Shown piece by piece: positions 40,633 to 48,636 of a stretch of DNA of 64,000 nucleotides. The stretch's first letter is position 1. Each line of letters opens with the position of its first letter. The notes under the pieces are model-generated. The model made no database searches. It saw only the letters and a list, made by a program, of their open reading frames with translations, and was not told the origin of the DNA. The translations under genes were made by a program, and so were the position numbers. This stretch comes from Pseudomonas sp. L5B5 (GTDB lineage Bacteria > Pseudomonadota > Gammaproteobacteria > Pseudomonadales > Pseudomonadaceae), in NCBI RefSeq assembly GCF_020520285.1, contig NZ_CP084742.1:3472001-3536000 (forward strand), given 5' to 3'.

Positions 40633-41265
40633 ATGCTGCCCCGCGCCGAACAGAAGCAACAGACCCGCAATGCCCTGATGGATGCTGCACGGCATCTGAT
40701 GGAAGGTGGCCGCGGCTTTGGCAGCCTGAGCCTGCGGGAGGTGGCAAAAGCCGCCGGCATCGTGCCCACCGGGTTCTACCGACACTTCAGTGACATGGAC
40801 CAACTGGGCCTGGAACTGGTCAGCGAGGTAGGCCAGACCTTCCGCGAAACCCTCCGCCTGGTCCGTCATAACGAGTTCGTCATGGGCGGCATCATCGATG
40901 CTTCTGTGCGCATCTTCCTTGACGTGGTGGAAGCCAAGCGCGTGCAGTTCCTGTTTCTTGCTCGCGAACAATATGGTGGCTCGCTGTCGGTGCGCCAGGC
41001 CATCGCCAGCCTGCGGGAAAACATCAGCTCGGACCTGGCCGCCGACCTGGCACTGATGCCCAAGCTACAGCACCTCAATGCCGCCGACTTCAGCGTCATG
41101 GCCGACCTGGTCGTCAAGAGCGTGTTCGCCACCCTGCCGGACATTATCGACCCACCCGTCCAGGCCCTGCCCGAACACCTCACACCCCAGGCGAAGATCA
41201 CCCAGCAACTGCGCTTCGTGTTCATTGGGCTCAAGCACTGGAACGGCTTGGGCAGCACCGAGTAA
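40633..41265 (+). CDS. desT: TetR-family regulator, DesT/FabR-like
   Basis: A 210-residue regulator if started at ATG 40633 (MLPRAEQKQQTRNALMDAARHLMEGG); a TTG 15 codons upstream is the only earlier option, and neither has a clear ribosome site. The helix-turn-helix FGSLSLREVAKAAGIVPTGFYRHFSDMDQLG is very close to FabR and DesT, which sense the ratio of unsaturated to saturated acyl-CoA and repress desaturase genes. The segment RSQFLFLAREQYGGS-like (RVQFLFLAREQYGGS here) also fits. In P. aeruginosa desT lies next to ureE and the desCB desaturase operon; here no desaturase genes are adjacent. Confidence 0.78.
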   Translation: MLPRAEQKQQTRNALMDAARHLMEGGRGFGSLSLREVAKAAGIVPTGFYRHFSDMDQLGLELVSEVGQTFRETLRLVRHNEFVMGGIIDASVRIFLDVVEAKRVQFLFLAREQYGGSLSVRQAIASLRENISSDLAADLALMPKLQHLNAADFSVMADLVVKSVFATLPDIIDPPVQALPEHLTPQAKITQQLRFVFIGLKHWNGLGSTE

Positions 41266-41479
41266 CCCTCCCCCCAGCCTTGCCAAGCCACCTGCGTCCG
41301 CTCTGCAGCGGGTCTTTGCACCTGCCCGCCAGACGGGCACCGGTTTGCGGCAAAAACATTTGCAGCGCACCAAGTCAGTGCTATAAATCAGCTCGACGCA
41401 TTAATTTGTAACAAGATGCAACAAGAGGTACCCCTTTTCCAGGCGCAGTTACAGGGGTTTTTCCTTTCTTGCGGGCGAT

Positions 41480-41495
41480 TGGCAAGGCCCTTGCT
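41480..41495 (+). promoter_or_regulatory. Sigma-54 promoter for ureEFG
   Basis: TGGCAAGGCCCTTGCT matches TGGCACG-N4-TTGCW with one deviation (A for C at position 6). GG at 41481-41482 and GC at 41493-41494 are ten bases apart. Transcription would start near 41506, about 25 bases before the ureE start. Confidence 0.75.
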
Positions 41496-41531
41496 CTGGC
41501 TTGTGCATCGCTCATGGCTGGAAGCTTTCCG

Positions 41532-42032
41532 ATGCTGGTGATCCACCGCCGAACCGCCCCACAGGCCACCTGGTCCGTAGAACTGCACCTGACCTACGAG
41601 GCGCGCAGCAAAAGTCGCCTGCGCTGTTTCAGCGCCGAGGGCGAAGACGTCGGTCTGTTCCTCGAACGGGGCCAGCCCCCCCTGCATGATGGCGAGTTCC
41701 TGGTCGCCGAGGACGGCCGCATCGTCAGGGTCTGCGCTCGCCCCGAGCCCCTGCTGCATGTCACCTGCGGCAATGCCCTGGAACTGACTCGCGCCGCTTA
41801 TCACCTGGGTAACCGCCATGTGGCCTTGCAAATCGGTGACGGCTGGCTACGGCTGCTGGACGACTACGTGCTCAAGGCCATGCTCGAGCAACTGGGGGCC
41901 AGTACCAGCACCCTCCAAGCCCCTTTCCAACCCGAGCATGGCGCCTATGGCGGCGGCCACCATCATTCGCGCCACAGCGACGAAGACTTCAACTACCCGC
42001 CGCGTCTGCACCAGTTCGGCGTTCGCTCATGA
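41532..42032 (+). CDS. ureE: Urease accessory protein UreE (nickel chaperone)
   Basis: A 166-residue metallochaperone. ATG 41532 has GGAAG seven bases upstream; the longer frame overlaps the sigma-54 promoter. The N-terminal peptide-binding domain (LTYEARSKSRLRCFSAEGEDVGLFLERG) and the C-terminal nickel domain (LTRAAYHLGNRHVALQIG with the conserved GNRH nickel ligand) are present. The tail has a moderate His cluster (GGGHHHSRHSDED). It hands nickel to UreG. It overlaps ureF by four bases. Confidence 0.95.
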   Translation: MLVIHRRTAPQATWSVELHLTYEARSKSRLRCFSAEGEDVGLFLERGQPPLHDGEFLVAEDGRIVRVCARPEPLLHVTCGNALELTRAAYHLGNRHVALQIGDGWLRLLDDYVLKAMLEQLGASTSTLQAPFQPEHGAYGGGHHHSRHSDEDFNYPPRLHQFGVRS

Positions 42033-42703
42033 ACCCGGCCTGGGCCCTGCTGCGCCTGGCCAGCCCCCAACTGCCAATTGGCGGCTACAGCTATTCCCAG
42101 GGCCTGGAGATGGCGGTGGAGCAGCAGCGGGTCCAGGATCCGGAGAGTGCCCGACGCTGGATCGGCGATCAGTTGCTGCTCAATCTGGCGCGCTTCGAGG
42201 CCCCGCTGTTATGGGCCCATTGCCGGTCTGCGGCCGAGCAGGACTGGGAGCGCCTGCACCTGCTGTGCGACGAGCATCGCGCCAGCCGCGAAACTCGCGA
42301 GCTGTACCTGGAGAGCCGGCAAATGGGGTACTCCCTCAAGCAATTGCTCGAAGGCCTGCCGGAACTGGATGCCGGTGCCCGTCAGGTGCTGGCGCGACAA
42401 GAAGAACCACACCTGGCCCTGGGCTGGGCCCTGGCAGCCCGTGCCTGGCAGATCAGTCCCGAGGACGCCCTGGCGGCGTGGCTCTGGAGCTGGCTGGAGA
42501 ACCAGCTGACCGTGCTGATGAAGACCCTGCCACTTGGCCAGCAAGCCGCCCAGCGCCTGACCAGCCAACTGCTGCCGTTGCTGCAACAAGCCCAGCATTC
42601 CGCCGTCACCCTCGATCCCGACCACTACGGCAGCGCCGCCTTCGGCCTGTCCCTGGCGAGCATGGCCCATGAGCGCCAGTACAGCCGACTGTTTCGTTCC
42701 TAA
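42029..42703 (+). CDS. ureF: Urease accessory protein UreF
   Basis: A 224-residue all-helical protein of the urease activation complex. The family opening LLRLASPQLPIGGYSYSQGLE is present, as is the conserved C-terminal region SAAFGLSLASMAHERQYSRLFRS. It acts with UreD and UreG during GTP-dependent metallocentre assembly. The start overlaps the ureE stop (ATGA at 42029). Confidence 0.95.
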   Translation: MNPAWALLRLASPQLPIGGYSYSQGLEMAVEQQRVQDPESARRWIGDQLLLNLARFEAPLLWAHCRSAAEQDWERLHLLCDEHRASRETRELYLESRQMGYSLKQLLEGLPELDAGARQVLARQEEPHLALGWALAARAWQISPEDALAAWLWSWLENQLTVLMKTLPLGQQAAQRLTSQLLPLLQQAQHSAVTLDPDHYGSAAFGLSLASMAHERQYSRLFRS

Positions 42704-42727
42704 GGGCCCCTCATTTTGGAGAAGCAC

Positions 42728-43342
42728 ATGAACACACAACCCTTGCGCGTTGGCATCGGCGGCCCGGTGGGCTCCGGCAAGACCGCCCTGACCCTGGCCC
42801 TGTGCCTGGCCCTGCGCGACCGCTACAACCTGGCGGTAGTGACCAACGACATCTACACCCGCGAAGACGCCGACTTCCTGGTACGCAACCAGGCCCTGGC
42901 ACCGGAGCGAATCATTGGCGTGGAGACCGGCGGCTGCCCGCACACGGCCATACGCGAGGACGCCTCGATCAATCTGGAGGCCGTGGATCAGTTGAATCGA
43001 CGCTTCCCGGGGCTGGACCTGATCCTGGTGGAGTCCGGCGGCGACAACTTGTCCGCCACCTTCAGCCCTGAACTCTCGGACCTCACCCTCTATGTGATCG
43101 ATGTCTCGGCTGGCGACAAGCTGCCCCGCAAGGGCGGCCCGGGCATCTGCAAATCCGACCTGCTGGTGATCAACAAGATCGACCTGGCACCGCTGGTCGG
43201 CGCCTCCCTGGACCTGATGAACAGCGACACCCAGCGCATGCGCGGCGACAAGCCCTTTGTGTTCAGCAACCAGAAGACCGGCCAGGGCCTGGCGGACATC
43301 ATCGCCTTCATCGAACGCCAGGGCCTGCTGAGCGCAGCCTGA
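42728..43342 (+). CDS. ureG: Urease accessory GTPase UreG
   Basis: A 204-residue SIMIBI-class GTPase that drives nickel insertion into urease. ATG 42728 follows TTTTGGAG; an in-frame TTG at 42716 is less likely. P-loop [15 protein letters not shown], switch region [13 protein letters not shown], the nickel-binding CPH in [12 protein letters not shown], and base-recognition NKID are all present. No His-rich N-terminal extension is found, so it probably depends on UreE for nickel delivery. Confidence 0.97.
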   Translation: MNTQPLRVGIGGPVGSGKTALTLALCLALRDRYNLAVVTNDIYTREDADFLVRNQALAPERIIGVETGGCPHTAIREDASINLEAVDQLNRRFPGLDLILVESGGDNLSATFSPELSDLTLYVIDVSAGDKLPRKGGPGICKSDLLVINKIDLAPLVGASLDLMNSDTQRMRGDKPFVFSNQKTGQGLADIIAFIERQGLLSAA

Positions 43343-43376
43343 GCCCAACCTCGACACTCGAAAAGGACAGCGACCC

Positions 43377-43949
43377 ATGACCTTCAAACGCATCCTCGGG
43401 GCCCTGGCCCTGCTGCTGGCTCCCACACTGGCCCTGGCCCATCCCGGCCACGGCGACAACGGCCTGGTGGCCGGGATCAGCCATCCCATCGGCGGCCTCG
43501 ATCACCTGCTGGCGATGGTAGCCGTGGGCTTGTGGGCCGCCCAGCAGCAAGGCGCAGCACGCTGGGCGCTGCCCTGCACTTTCGTCGGCACCATGCTGGT
43601 GGGCGGCCTGCTGGGCTTTGCCGGCCTGGAATTGCCGGCGCTAGAGAGCGGCATTGCGGCCTCGGTGCTGGCCCTGGGCCTGGCAGTGGCCCTCGCGGTG
43701 CGTCCGCCGCTGCCGCTGGCCATGACGGCGACCGCGCTGTTCGCCTTGTTCCACGGCGTGGCCCACGGCCTGGAACTGCCGGAGATGTCCAGCCCCTGGG
43801 CCTATGCCGCCGGGTTCGTTGCTGCCACCGCCGCCCTGCACACTGCCGGTTATGCCGTGGTCCGCATGCTGCCCCAGGCCGCCGCGCCCCTGGTGCGCAT
43901 GGCGGGCGCAGCCTCTGCCGCCGCCGGTGTGTGGCTGCTGGCCGGTTGA
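43377..43949 (+). CDS. HupE/UreJ-family membrane protein, probable nickel permease
   Basis: A 190-residue inner-membrane protein with a signal-like first segment (LALLLAPTLALAHPGHG) and about six membrane helices. The motif HPIGGLDHLLAMVAVGLWA is the HupE/UreJ nickel-site signature, and FHGVAHGLELP is the second conserved histidine motif. Members supply nickel to hydrogenase or urease. It lies 34 bases after ureG and is probably the last gene of ureEFG-hupE. Confidence 0.9.
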   Translation: MTFKRILGALALLLAPTLALAHPGHGDNGLVAGISHPIGGLDHLLAMVAVGLWAAQQQGAARWALPCTFVGTMLVGGLLGFAGLELPALESGIAASVLALGLAVALAVRPPLPLAMTATALFALFHGVAHGLELPEMSSPWAYAAGFVAATAALHTAGYAVVRMLPQAAAPLVRMAGAASAAAGVWLLAG

Positions 43950-43957
43950 ACGGCTCT

Positions 43958-43993
43958 CCTGCGCCAGCCGCTCCGCGCGGCTGCGACGCAGGG
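43958..43993 (+). terminator. Hairpin after hupE
   Basis: CCTGCG-C-CAGCCGC and GCGGCTG-CGA-CGCAGG pair around a TCCGC loop. It lacks a T tract, so it is a candidate terminator only. Confidence 0.42.
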
Positions 43994-44060
43994 GCAATAG
44001 GCACAGCCTTCTCTGCTACCATGTCGCACATTCAAACCTGCCGTTAGAAGACGCCAGCCA

Positions 44061-45200
44061 ATGCTCGATGTATCCCGCCCCACCCCCTCACCAGACTCCA
44101 ATGCTGTGTTCCAGGCCGTGCACCAGCATTTCCATGAGGTGGTCGTCCCCCTGTGGCTGGGGCCGGGCTGGAACCCGCAACTGGCACTGCCCTTCGAGGC
44201 GCTGGATGGCGAACATCGACCGCTGCCGGCACAGCGCTATCGGGCCATGGCCTGCGCCCGACAGCTGTATGTGTTTTCCCAACTGATCGGCGATGCCTCC
44301 GCTCCCTACGCCGAGGCGCGCGCCGCCGCGTTGTTCCGTTCCCTGCAACGGCATTTCCATGATGCCGAGCATGGCGGGTGGTTCTACAGCATCGATCCGG
44401 CAGGGGCACCGCTGGATCGGCGCAAGGATCTCTACACCCACGCCTTCATCGTGTTCGCCTGTGCCCATTACTGGGCCAAGGTCCGCGAACCGCTGGTGGA
44501 GTCGGCCCTCAACGCGGCCCTGGAAGTCGTGGCCCGGCGCTTTGCCCAGGGCGACGGTCTCTACGAAGCCTGCCTCGACGAGAACTGGGCGCTGCTGGGC
44601 ACAGGCCCCCTGCAGAACCCATCGATGCACCTGGCCGAAGCCTTCCTCGCCACCCTGGCAGCCCGGGACGATGCATCGGTGCAAGCGGCACTGCTCGAGC
44701 TGTGCCAGGCCATGCAGCGACACTTCATCGAGCCGCAGCATGGCGTGATGATGGAGAAACCCCTCGGGGCTGTGGATAACTGGTTCGAGCCGGGGCACCA
44801 GTTCGAATGGTATTTCCTGCTCGCCTCGTCACCGCTGCTGCGTGACAGTGCCCTGCATGCCTCCCTGGAGCGGGCATTCGCCTTTACCGAACAACTGGGT
44901 GTGGATCCACAGAGCGGCGCGGTATGCGCCATGCTCGAACTGCCACCCCACATGCCGCCCAAGGATGCCACCCAGCGCATCTGGGCCCAGGCCGAATACC
45001 TGCGCGCCCTGACCCTGCGCCCGGATGGCCAGGCGTCCCTGGCGCGCCAGCTGCAGGTATTGCACGACAACTTCCTGCATGCTGGCGGCTGGCATGAGTG
45101 CCTGGACGCAAGCGGCGCGGTCAGCCGCCGGGACATGCCCTCGACCACGCCTTACCATCTGGCCACCTGTTATCACGGGCTGGCGAGCTACTTCAGCTGA
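44061..45200 (+). CDS. AGE-family (N-acylglucosamine 2-epimerase-like) sugar isomerase
   Basis: A 379-residue protein expected to form an alpha6/alpha6 barrel. Active-site style motifs of the AGE/mannose-isomerase family are visible: RRKDLYTHAFIVFACAHY, NPSMHLAEAFLAT, EPGHQFEWYFLLA and the C-terminal STTPYHLATCYHGL. Relatives epimerise N-acylglucosamine or isomerise mannose and fructose or sulfoquinovose. The exact sugar is not deducible. It stands alone between hupE and a convergent CDF transporter. Confidence 0.87.
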   Translation: MLDVSRPTPSPDSNAVFQAVHQHFHEVVVPLWLGPGWNPQLALPFEALDGEHRPLPAQRYRAMACARQLYVFSQLIGDASAPYAEARAAALFRSLQRHFHDAEHGGWFYSIDPAGAPLDRRKDLYTHAFIVFACAHYWAKVREPLVESALNAALEVVARRFAQGDGLYEACLDENWALLGTGPLQNPSMHLAEAFLATLAARDDASVQAALLELCQAMQRHFIEPQHGVMMEKPLGAVDNWFEPGHQFEWYFLLASSPLLRDSALHASLERAFAFTEQLGVDPQSGAVCAMLELPPHMPPKDATQRIWAQAEYLRALTLRPDGQASLARQLQVLHDNFLHAGGWHECLDASGAVSRRDMPSTTPYHLATCYHGLASYFS

Positions 45201-45206
45201 AGGCCC

Positions 45207-45232
45207 TGCCTGGCCTGCGAGCCGGTCAGGCA
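45207..45232. terminator. Hairpin at the convergent ends of the AGE and CDF genes
   Basis: TGCCTGGCC and GGTCAGGCA pair over nine positions (one G-T wobble) around TGCGAGCC. It overlaps the last codons of the CDF gene. There is no clear T tract. Confidence 0.4.
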
Positions 45233-46131
45233 ATCCATTTGCGATCCCCGGTGAAGCTGATGGTCAGCCAGCGAGTGGCATCGGCCCCGCCCAACTGGCT
45301 GGAAATATCTTCGCGCAGGCGATCCAGGATCGCCACATTGCCCAGCGGGTAGTCCACTGGCAGCACCACGTGAATCTCGATGAAGCGCGCCCGGCCGTGC
45401 TTCTGCACGTAGCTGACATAGTCATCGAACCCATGGGTGGCCTTGGCCCGCTCCATGACCTCGCGCACGGTCTCGTCCAGCTGGTCCGGGGCAATGCCAA
45501 GTACCTCGCGCAAGGCCGGACGCAGGATCTTCAGGGCTGGCGCCAGCATGCTCAGGGCCAGCACGATCAGGATCAGCGGATCGACATAGACGGCCCACTG
45601 GCCATGCCCGTAGTGCTTGAGCAGCAGCGCGCTGACAAAACTCACCAGCAGCCCCACCGACAGCATGGCGTCCACCAGCCAGCTGATGTTGTCGAACTGG
45701 ATCAGCGACGACTTGAGCTTGCGGTTGCGATGACGCACGTAGAAGAAGTAGGCGAACTCAACCACGGTGAACACCGCGGCATAGACGATCACCAGGCCCA
45801 GTTCGATCTCTCGGCCGCCGTTGATGATGCCGAACACCCCATTGAGAAAGGCATAGATGGCGATCAGCAGCAGGAAGCTGCCCTCGATCAGCAACACCAT
45901 GGGCTCCAGGTGCCAGAAGCCGAACTGGAAGCGCTGGTTGCCCGGTTTGGTCAGCAGCCTGGCCGTGATCAGCATCAGGACCTTGATGAAGGTAGCGATC
46001 AGGGAAAAGAAACCATCGAACAGGATGGATTGGGCGCCAGAAACAAAACCCGTGACGATACCGGCGATCGCCACGACGAACATCAGTACGGTCGATTGTT
46101 TGAGCAGGGCCTGCTCACCTCGGTTACTCAC
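45226..46131 (-). CDS. Cation diffusion facilitator family transporter
   Basis: A 301-residue inner-membrane protein. The GTG start at 46131 is chosen because GGAGGAATC lies directly upstream; an ATG 16 codons earlier lacks this. Six membrane helices are visible, with the CDF segment GAQSILFDGFFSLIATFIKV, where the Asp is the usual metal ligand, and a C-terminal cytoplasmic domain. It resembles the predicted cobalt/zinc/cadmium exporters of the YdfM-like branch. The metal is not assigned. Confidence 0.87.
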   Translation of the reverse strand: MSNRGEQALLKQSTVLMFVVAIAGIVTGFVSGAQSILFDGFFSLIATFIKVLMLITARLLTKPGNQRFQFGFWHLEPMVLLIEGSFLLLIAIYAFLNGVFGIINGGREIELGLVIVYAAVFTVVEFAYFFYVRHRNRKLKSSLIQFDNISWLVDAMLSVGLLVSFVSALLLKHYGHGQWAVYVDPLILIVLALSMLAPALKILRPALREVLGIAPDQLDETVREVMERAKATHGFDDYVSYVQKHGRARFIEIHVVLPVDYPLGNVAILDRLREDISSQLGGADATRWLTISFTGDRKWIA

Positions 46132-46285
46132 GATTCCTCCCACGGAACTTGGAAAACACCGCCTCGATGACGGCGGCAATACAAATTTAGGGGAGGAATT
46201 CTAGCGCGCCTCGGGTTCGACAAGCTGAAACGAATCAGCTCATGTATTTCCGAGTACGACCGGCTTCACTACGAAGCTGTGGATA

Positions 46286-46368
46286 ACGGCTGTCGAAAAG
46301 GACGTGGTCTTGAGCGCCCAGGAAGGTCCTGCGGACCTTGGCGCAGCTTCGCCAGTCCAGCAGCGGCT
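46286..46368. repeat. REP-like element (family B variant) interrupted by the IS110 element
   Basis: The sequence from GGCTGTCG to CAGCAGCGGCT matches the family B units at 7464 and 12707, including AAGGTCCTGCGGACCTTG and GCAGCTTCGCC. It stops at GCAGCGGCT. The missing end, ACAGG, is found immediately right of the IS element at 47600, so the palindrome was split by the insertion. Confidence 0.75.
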
Positions 46369-46371
46369 TGT

Positions 46372-46575
46372 ATCTCGACTATCGCGTCTACACACGCGAT
46401 AGTTCTCGACTGATCATCGAGGAAGAGGAATGAAGCCGGGCAGCGGCTAAGGCCTTGAGCTTGCACTGTAGATTGAGCTCCTCCTCTTCAACCTCACTCG
46501 CTAAGTCCGAACGGTATCCTGGGCCCTGCATCGCATGGTAGCTCGCATCAACAAGGCTGAGACCGAGTGACGGAT
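46372..46575 (+). ncRNA. IS110 bridge RNA (target- and donor-binding loops readable)
   Basis: The left end folds as expected for an IS621-type bridge RNA. A 5' hairpin has arms ACTATCGCG / CGCGATAGT (46378-46403). The target loop is closed by GAAGAGGA / TCCTCTTC (46422-46429, 46482-46489), and the donor loop by TCACTCG / CGAGTGA (46494-46500, 46564-46570). The left target guide GCAGCGGCT (46440-46448) equals the left flank 46360-46368. The right target guide CTGTAG (46466-46471) is complementary to CTACAG at 47598-47603. The left donor guide ACGGTATC (46511-46518) equals the right IS end 47591-47598. The right donor guide ACAAG (46551-46555) is complementary to CTTGT at 46367-46371. The exact RNA ends are inferred. 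Confidence 0.85.
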
Positions 46576-46607
46576 GATCCTTAACCTGCGCATCCGAGGA
46601 GGAGAAT

Positions 46608-47582
46608 ATGTCTAACGTAATCGGGATCGATATCGCCAAGAACACATTCGATGTCGCCACCCCTCTGCCCAATGGCAAGTACCGCACACGCGGCAAGATT
46701 CCCAACAAAGCCGAAGGCTTCGCCCAGCTCGACCAGTGGCTCAAGTTGCATGCGCAACCCAGCGCCAGGGTTGTCATGGAAGCCACCAGCGTTTATCACG
46801 AAGCCCTGGCAGAGCACCTCTACCACCAGGGTTACGAGGTCATCGTGGTCAACCCGGCCCGGGTCCATTACTTCAAGAAAAGCGAAGGAATCAACTACAA
46901 GACCGACAAGGTGGACGCCAAGCTGCTGGCCGCCTTTGCCCAGGCCAAGCACGAGTCGCCCTTGATGCCGTGGGCACCGGAGCCTGTGGCGATCCGCCGG
47001 CTACGGGTCCTGCTGCGACGCCTGGACGACCTGCAGGAGATGCTGCAGATGGAACGTAATCGCCAGGAAGTGGCGGATACGGTGGTTCAGGAATCGATCC
47101 AGTCGCACATCATCCACATCGAAAAGGACATCGCCCAGACCCGCCAGATGATCAAGCAGCATGTCGACGATGATCCCGACTTACGGGGCAAGCGGGATCT
47201 CCTGTTAAGCATCGACGGTATTGGCGAGAAGACCGCGTCAGTGATCCTGGCCGAACTGGGCGATCTCAAGGAGTTTCGTAGCGCCCGGGCCGTGGTCTCG
47301 TTTGCGGGGTTGAATCCACAGCTGGCCGAATCCGGCAAATTCAAGGGCCGCACGCTGATCAGCAAGGCTGGTTCGGGGCGTATCCGCCGAGCGTTGTACT
47401 TGCCCGGCATCACCGCCATGAACATGAGTGAGCCGCTCATGGCGATGAAAGAGCGCCTGCGGGCCAAAGGTAAAGCGGGCAAACAGATCGTCTGCGCGGT
47501 GATGCGCAAGATGCTGCATATCGTGTTTGGCGTGCTCAAATCGGGTCATCCTTATGACCCGAAATTGGCGCTTGCCCGGTAA
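46608..47582 (+). CDS. IS110-family transposase (DEDD recombinase)
   Basis: A 324-residue recombinase. The RuvC-like domain has D8 (GIDIAK), E58 (VMEATSVYHE), D100 and D103 (YKTDKVDAKLL), closely matching the spacing of IS621. After a coiled-coil middle region, the Tnp_20 domain carries the conserved serine in QLAESGKFKG (S242) and the segment KAGSGRIRRALY. GAGGAGGAGA precedes the ATG. The frame is intact, so the element may be active. A hairpin CTTGCCCG / CGGGCAAG spans the stop codon close to the right end. Confidence 0.96.
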   Translation: MSNVIGIDIAKNTFDVATPLPNGKYRTRGKIPNKAEGFAQLDQWLKLHAQPSARVVMEATSVYHEALAEHLYHQGYEVIVVNPARVHYFKKSEGINYKTDKVDAKLLAAFAQAKHESPLMPWAPEPVAIRRLRVLLRRLDDLQEMLQMERNRQEVADTVVQESIQSHIIHIEKDIAQTRQMIKQHVDDDPDLRGKRDLLLSIDGIGEKTASVILAELGDLKEFRSARAVVSFAGLNPQLAESGKFKGRTLISKAGSGRIRRALYLPGITAMNMSEPLMAMKERLRAKGKAGKQIVCAVMRKMLHIVFGVLKSGHPYDPKLALAR

Positions 47583-47655
47583 CGGGCAAGACGGTATCTA
47601 CAGGAGTACGGCGCGCTGCCCGCGGAGGGACTGGCGCCGGCTACCGATTGACGGA

Positions 47656-48423
47656 TCAGGCCTTGGCGTTGCGATCGATGGCGAAGCCGGCCCAGGACTG
47701 GCTGACCGGCATCAGTTCCAGGCTGTTGATGTTGACGTGGGCCGGGGTGTTCATGACCCAGAATATGGTGTCGGCGATGTCCTGGGGCTGGATCGGCTCG
47801 GCACCGGCGTAAGTCGCGTCATAGCGGGCCTGGTCGCCATTGAAGCGCACCAGCGAGAACTCGCTCTCGCACAGGCCCGGCTCGATGTTGGTCACCCGCA
47901 CGCCGGTGCCCTGCAGGTCGCAACGCAGGCTCAGGGAGAACTGTTTGACGAAAGCCTTGGTGCCGCCATACACGTGGCTGCCCGGATACGGATAGTTGCC
48001 CGCGACGGATCCGAGATTGACGATCCCGGCACCACGGCCATGGGCGATCAGGCGGGGCAGCAACAGACGGGTGCTGTACATCAGGCCCTTGATGTTGGTG
48101 TCCACCATGGTGTCCCAATCGTCCAGTGCGCACTGGGGCGCAGGGTCCGCGCCCAGGGCCAGGCCGGCGTTGTTGATCAGGCCGCGCAGCTTGGCGAAGG
48201 ATGGCGGCAGATTGGCGATGGCCTCTTCCATGGCCTTGCGGTCCCGGACGTCAAGGACCAGGCCGTGGACTTCGGTCTGCCTGGAGAGCTCCGCGCACAG
48301 GGCGTCGAGACGATCCTGGCGACGGCCGGTCAGCACCAGCGACCAGCCGGCCTCGGCAAAACGCCGGGCACAGGCTTCACCAAAACCGGAAGTCGCGCCG
48401 GTGATGAACAGAGTGGAAGTCAT
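47656..48423 (-). CDS. SDR-family oxidoreductase, YdfG-like
   Basis: A 255-residue NAD(P)-dependent dehydrogenase. ATG 48423 has AAGGAGA seven bases upstream; the frame upstream is non-coding. The cofactor loop is TGATSGFGEACARRF, the next landmarks are NNAGLALG and the catalytic Ser in GSVAGNYPYPGSH, and YGGTK holds Tyr and Lys. The ending VNINSLELMPVSQSWAGFAI is very close to E. coli YdfG, a 3-hydroxy acid (serine/malonic semialdehyde type) dehydrogenase. The IS110 insertion lies 56 bases past its stop. Confidence 0.9.
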   Translation of the reverse strand: MTSTLFITGATSGFGEACARRFAEAGWSLVLTGRRQDRLDALCAELSRQTEVHGLVLDVRDRKAMEEAIANLPPSFAKLRGLINNAGLALGADPAPQCALDDWDTMVDTNIKGLMYSTRLLLPRLIAHGRGAGIVNLGSVAGNYPYPGSHVYGGTKAFVKQFSLSLRCDLQGTGVRVTNIEPGLCESEFSLVRFNGDQARYDATYAGAEPIQPQDIADTIFWVMNTPAHVNINSLELMPVSQSWAGFAIDRNAKA

Positions 48424-48636
48424 GGTGTTCTCCTTGCTGGGGGCGGGCTGGCAGGTTGATAAAAAACGTTTCGCAGCATGCCCGGGCCAGCCCCGGGCGG
48501 CAACCAGACCTTTGCCCTGCCCATCCTGTGCGAGAGCAACCGGCAATGACAGGCGCTCCTCCGAGAAGGCTGTACAAAAAATGTTCACATGCAGCATAAC
48601 CACGGCCTGCGCGGGCTGTAGCCAGGTGCACGCACC

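Larger units (their letters stand above)
46367..47599 (+). mobile_element. IS110-family insertion sequence (IS621-like group) in a REP palindrome
   Basis: The boundaries were placed by comparing with uninterrupted repeats at 7554 and 12813 (GCAGCGG-CT-ACAGG). Here the left flank ends GCAGCGG-CT (46367-46368) and the right flank begins CT-ACAGG (47598-47604). The unit is therefore about 1231 bases bounded by the dinucleotide CT, the same core as reported for IS621. There are no terminal inverted repeats or target duplications beyond the core, as expected for IS110. It has a ~240-base non-coding left end with a bridge RNA, one transposase gene, and only ~17 bases after the stop. Confidence 0.88.

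Noticed and set aside
46278..46286. Single TGTGGATAA (DnaA box) left of the IS element
   Set aside because: It is isolated; another lone copy occurs inside the AGE gene near 44770. Single boxes are not meaningful.
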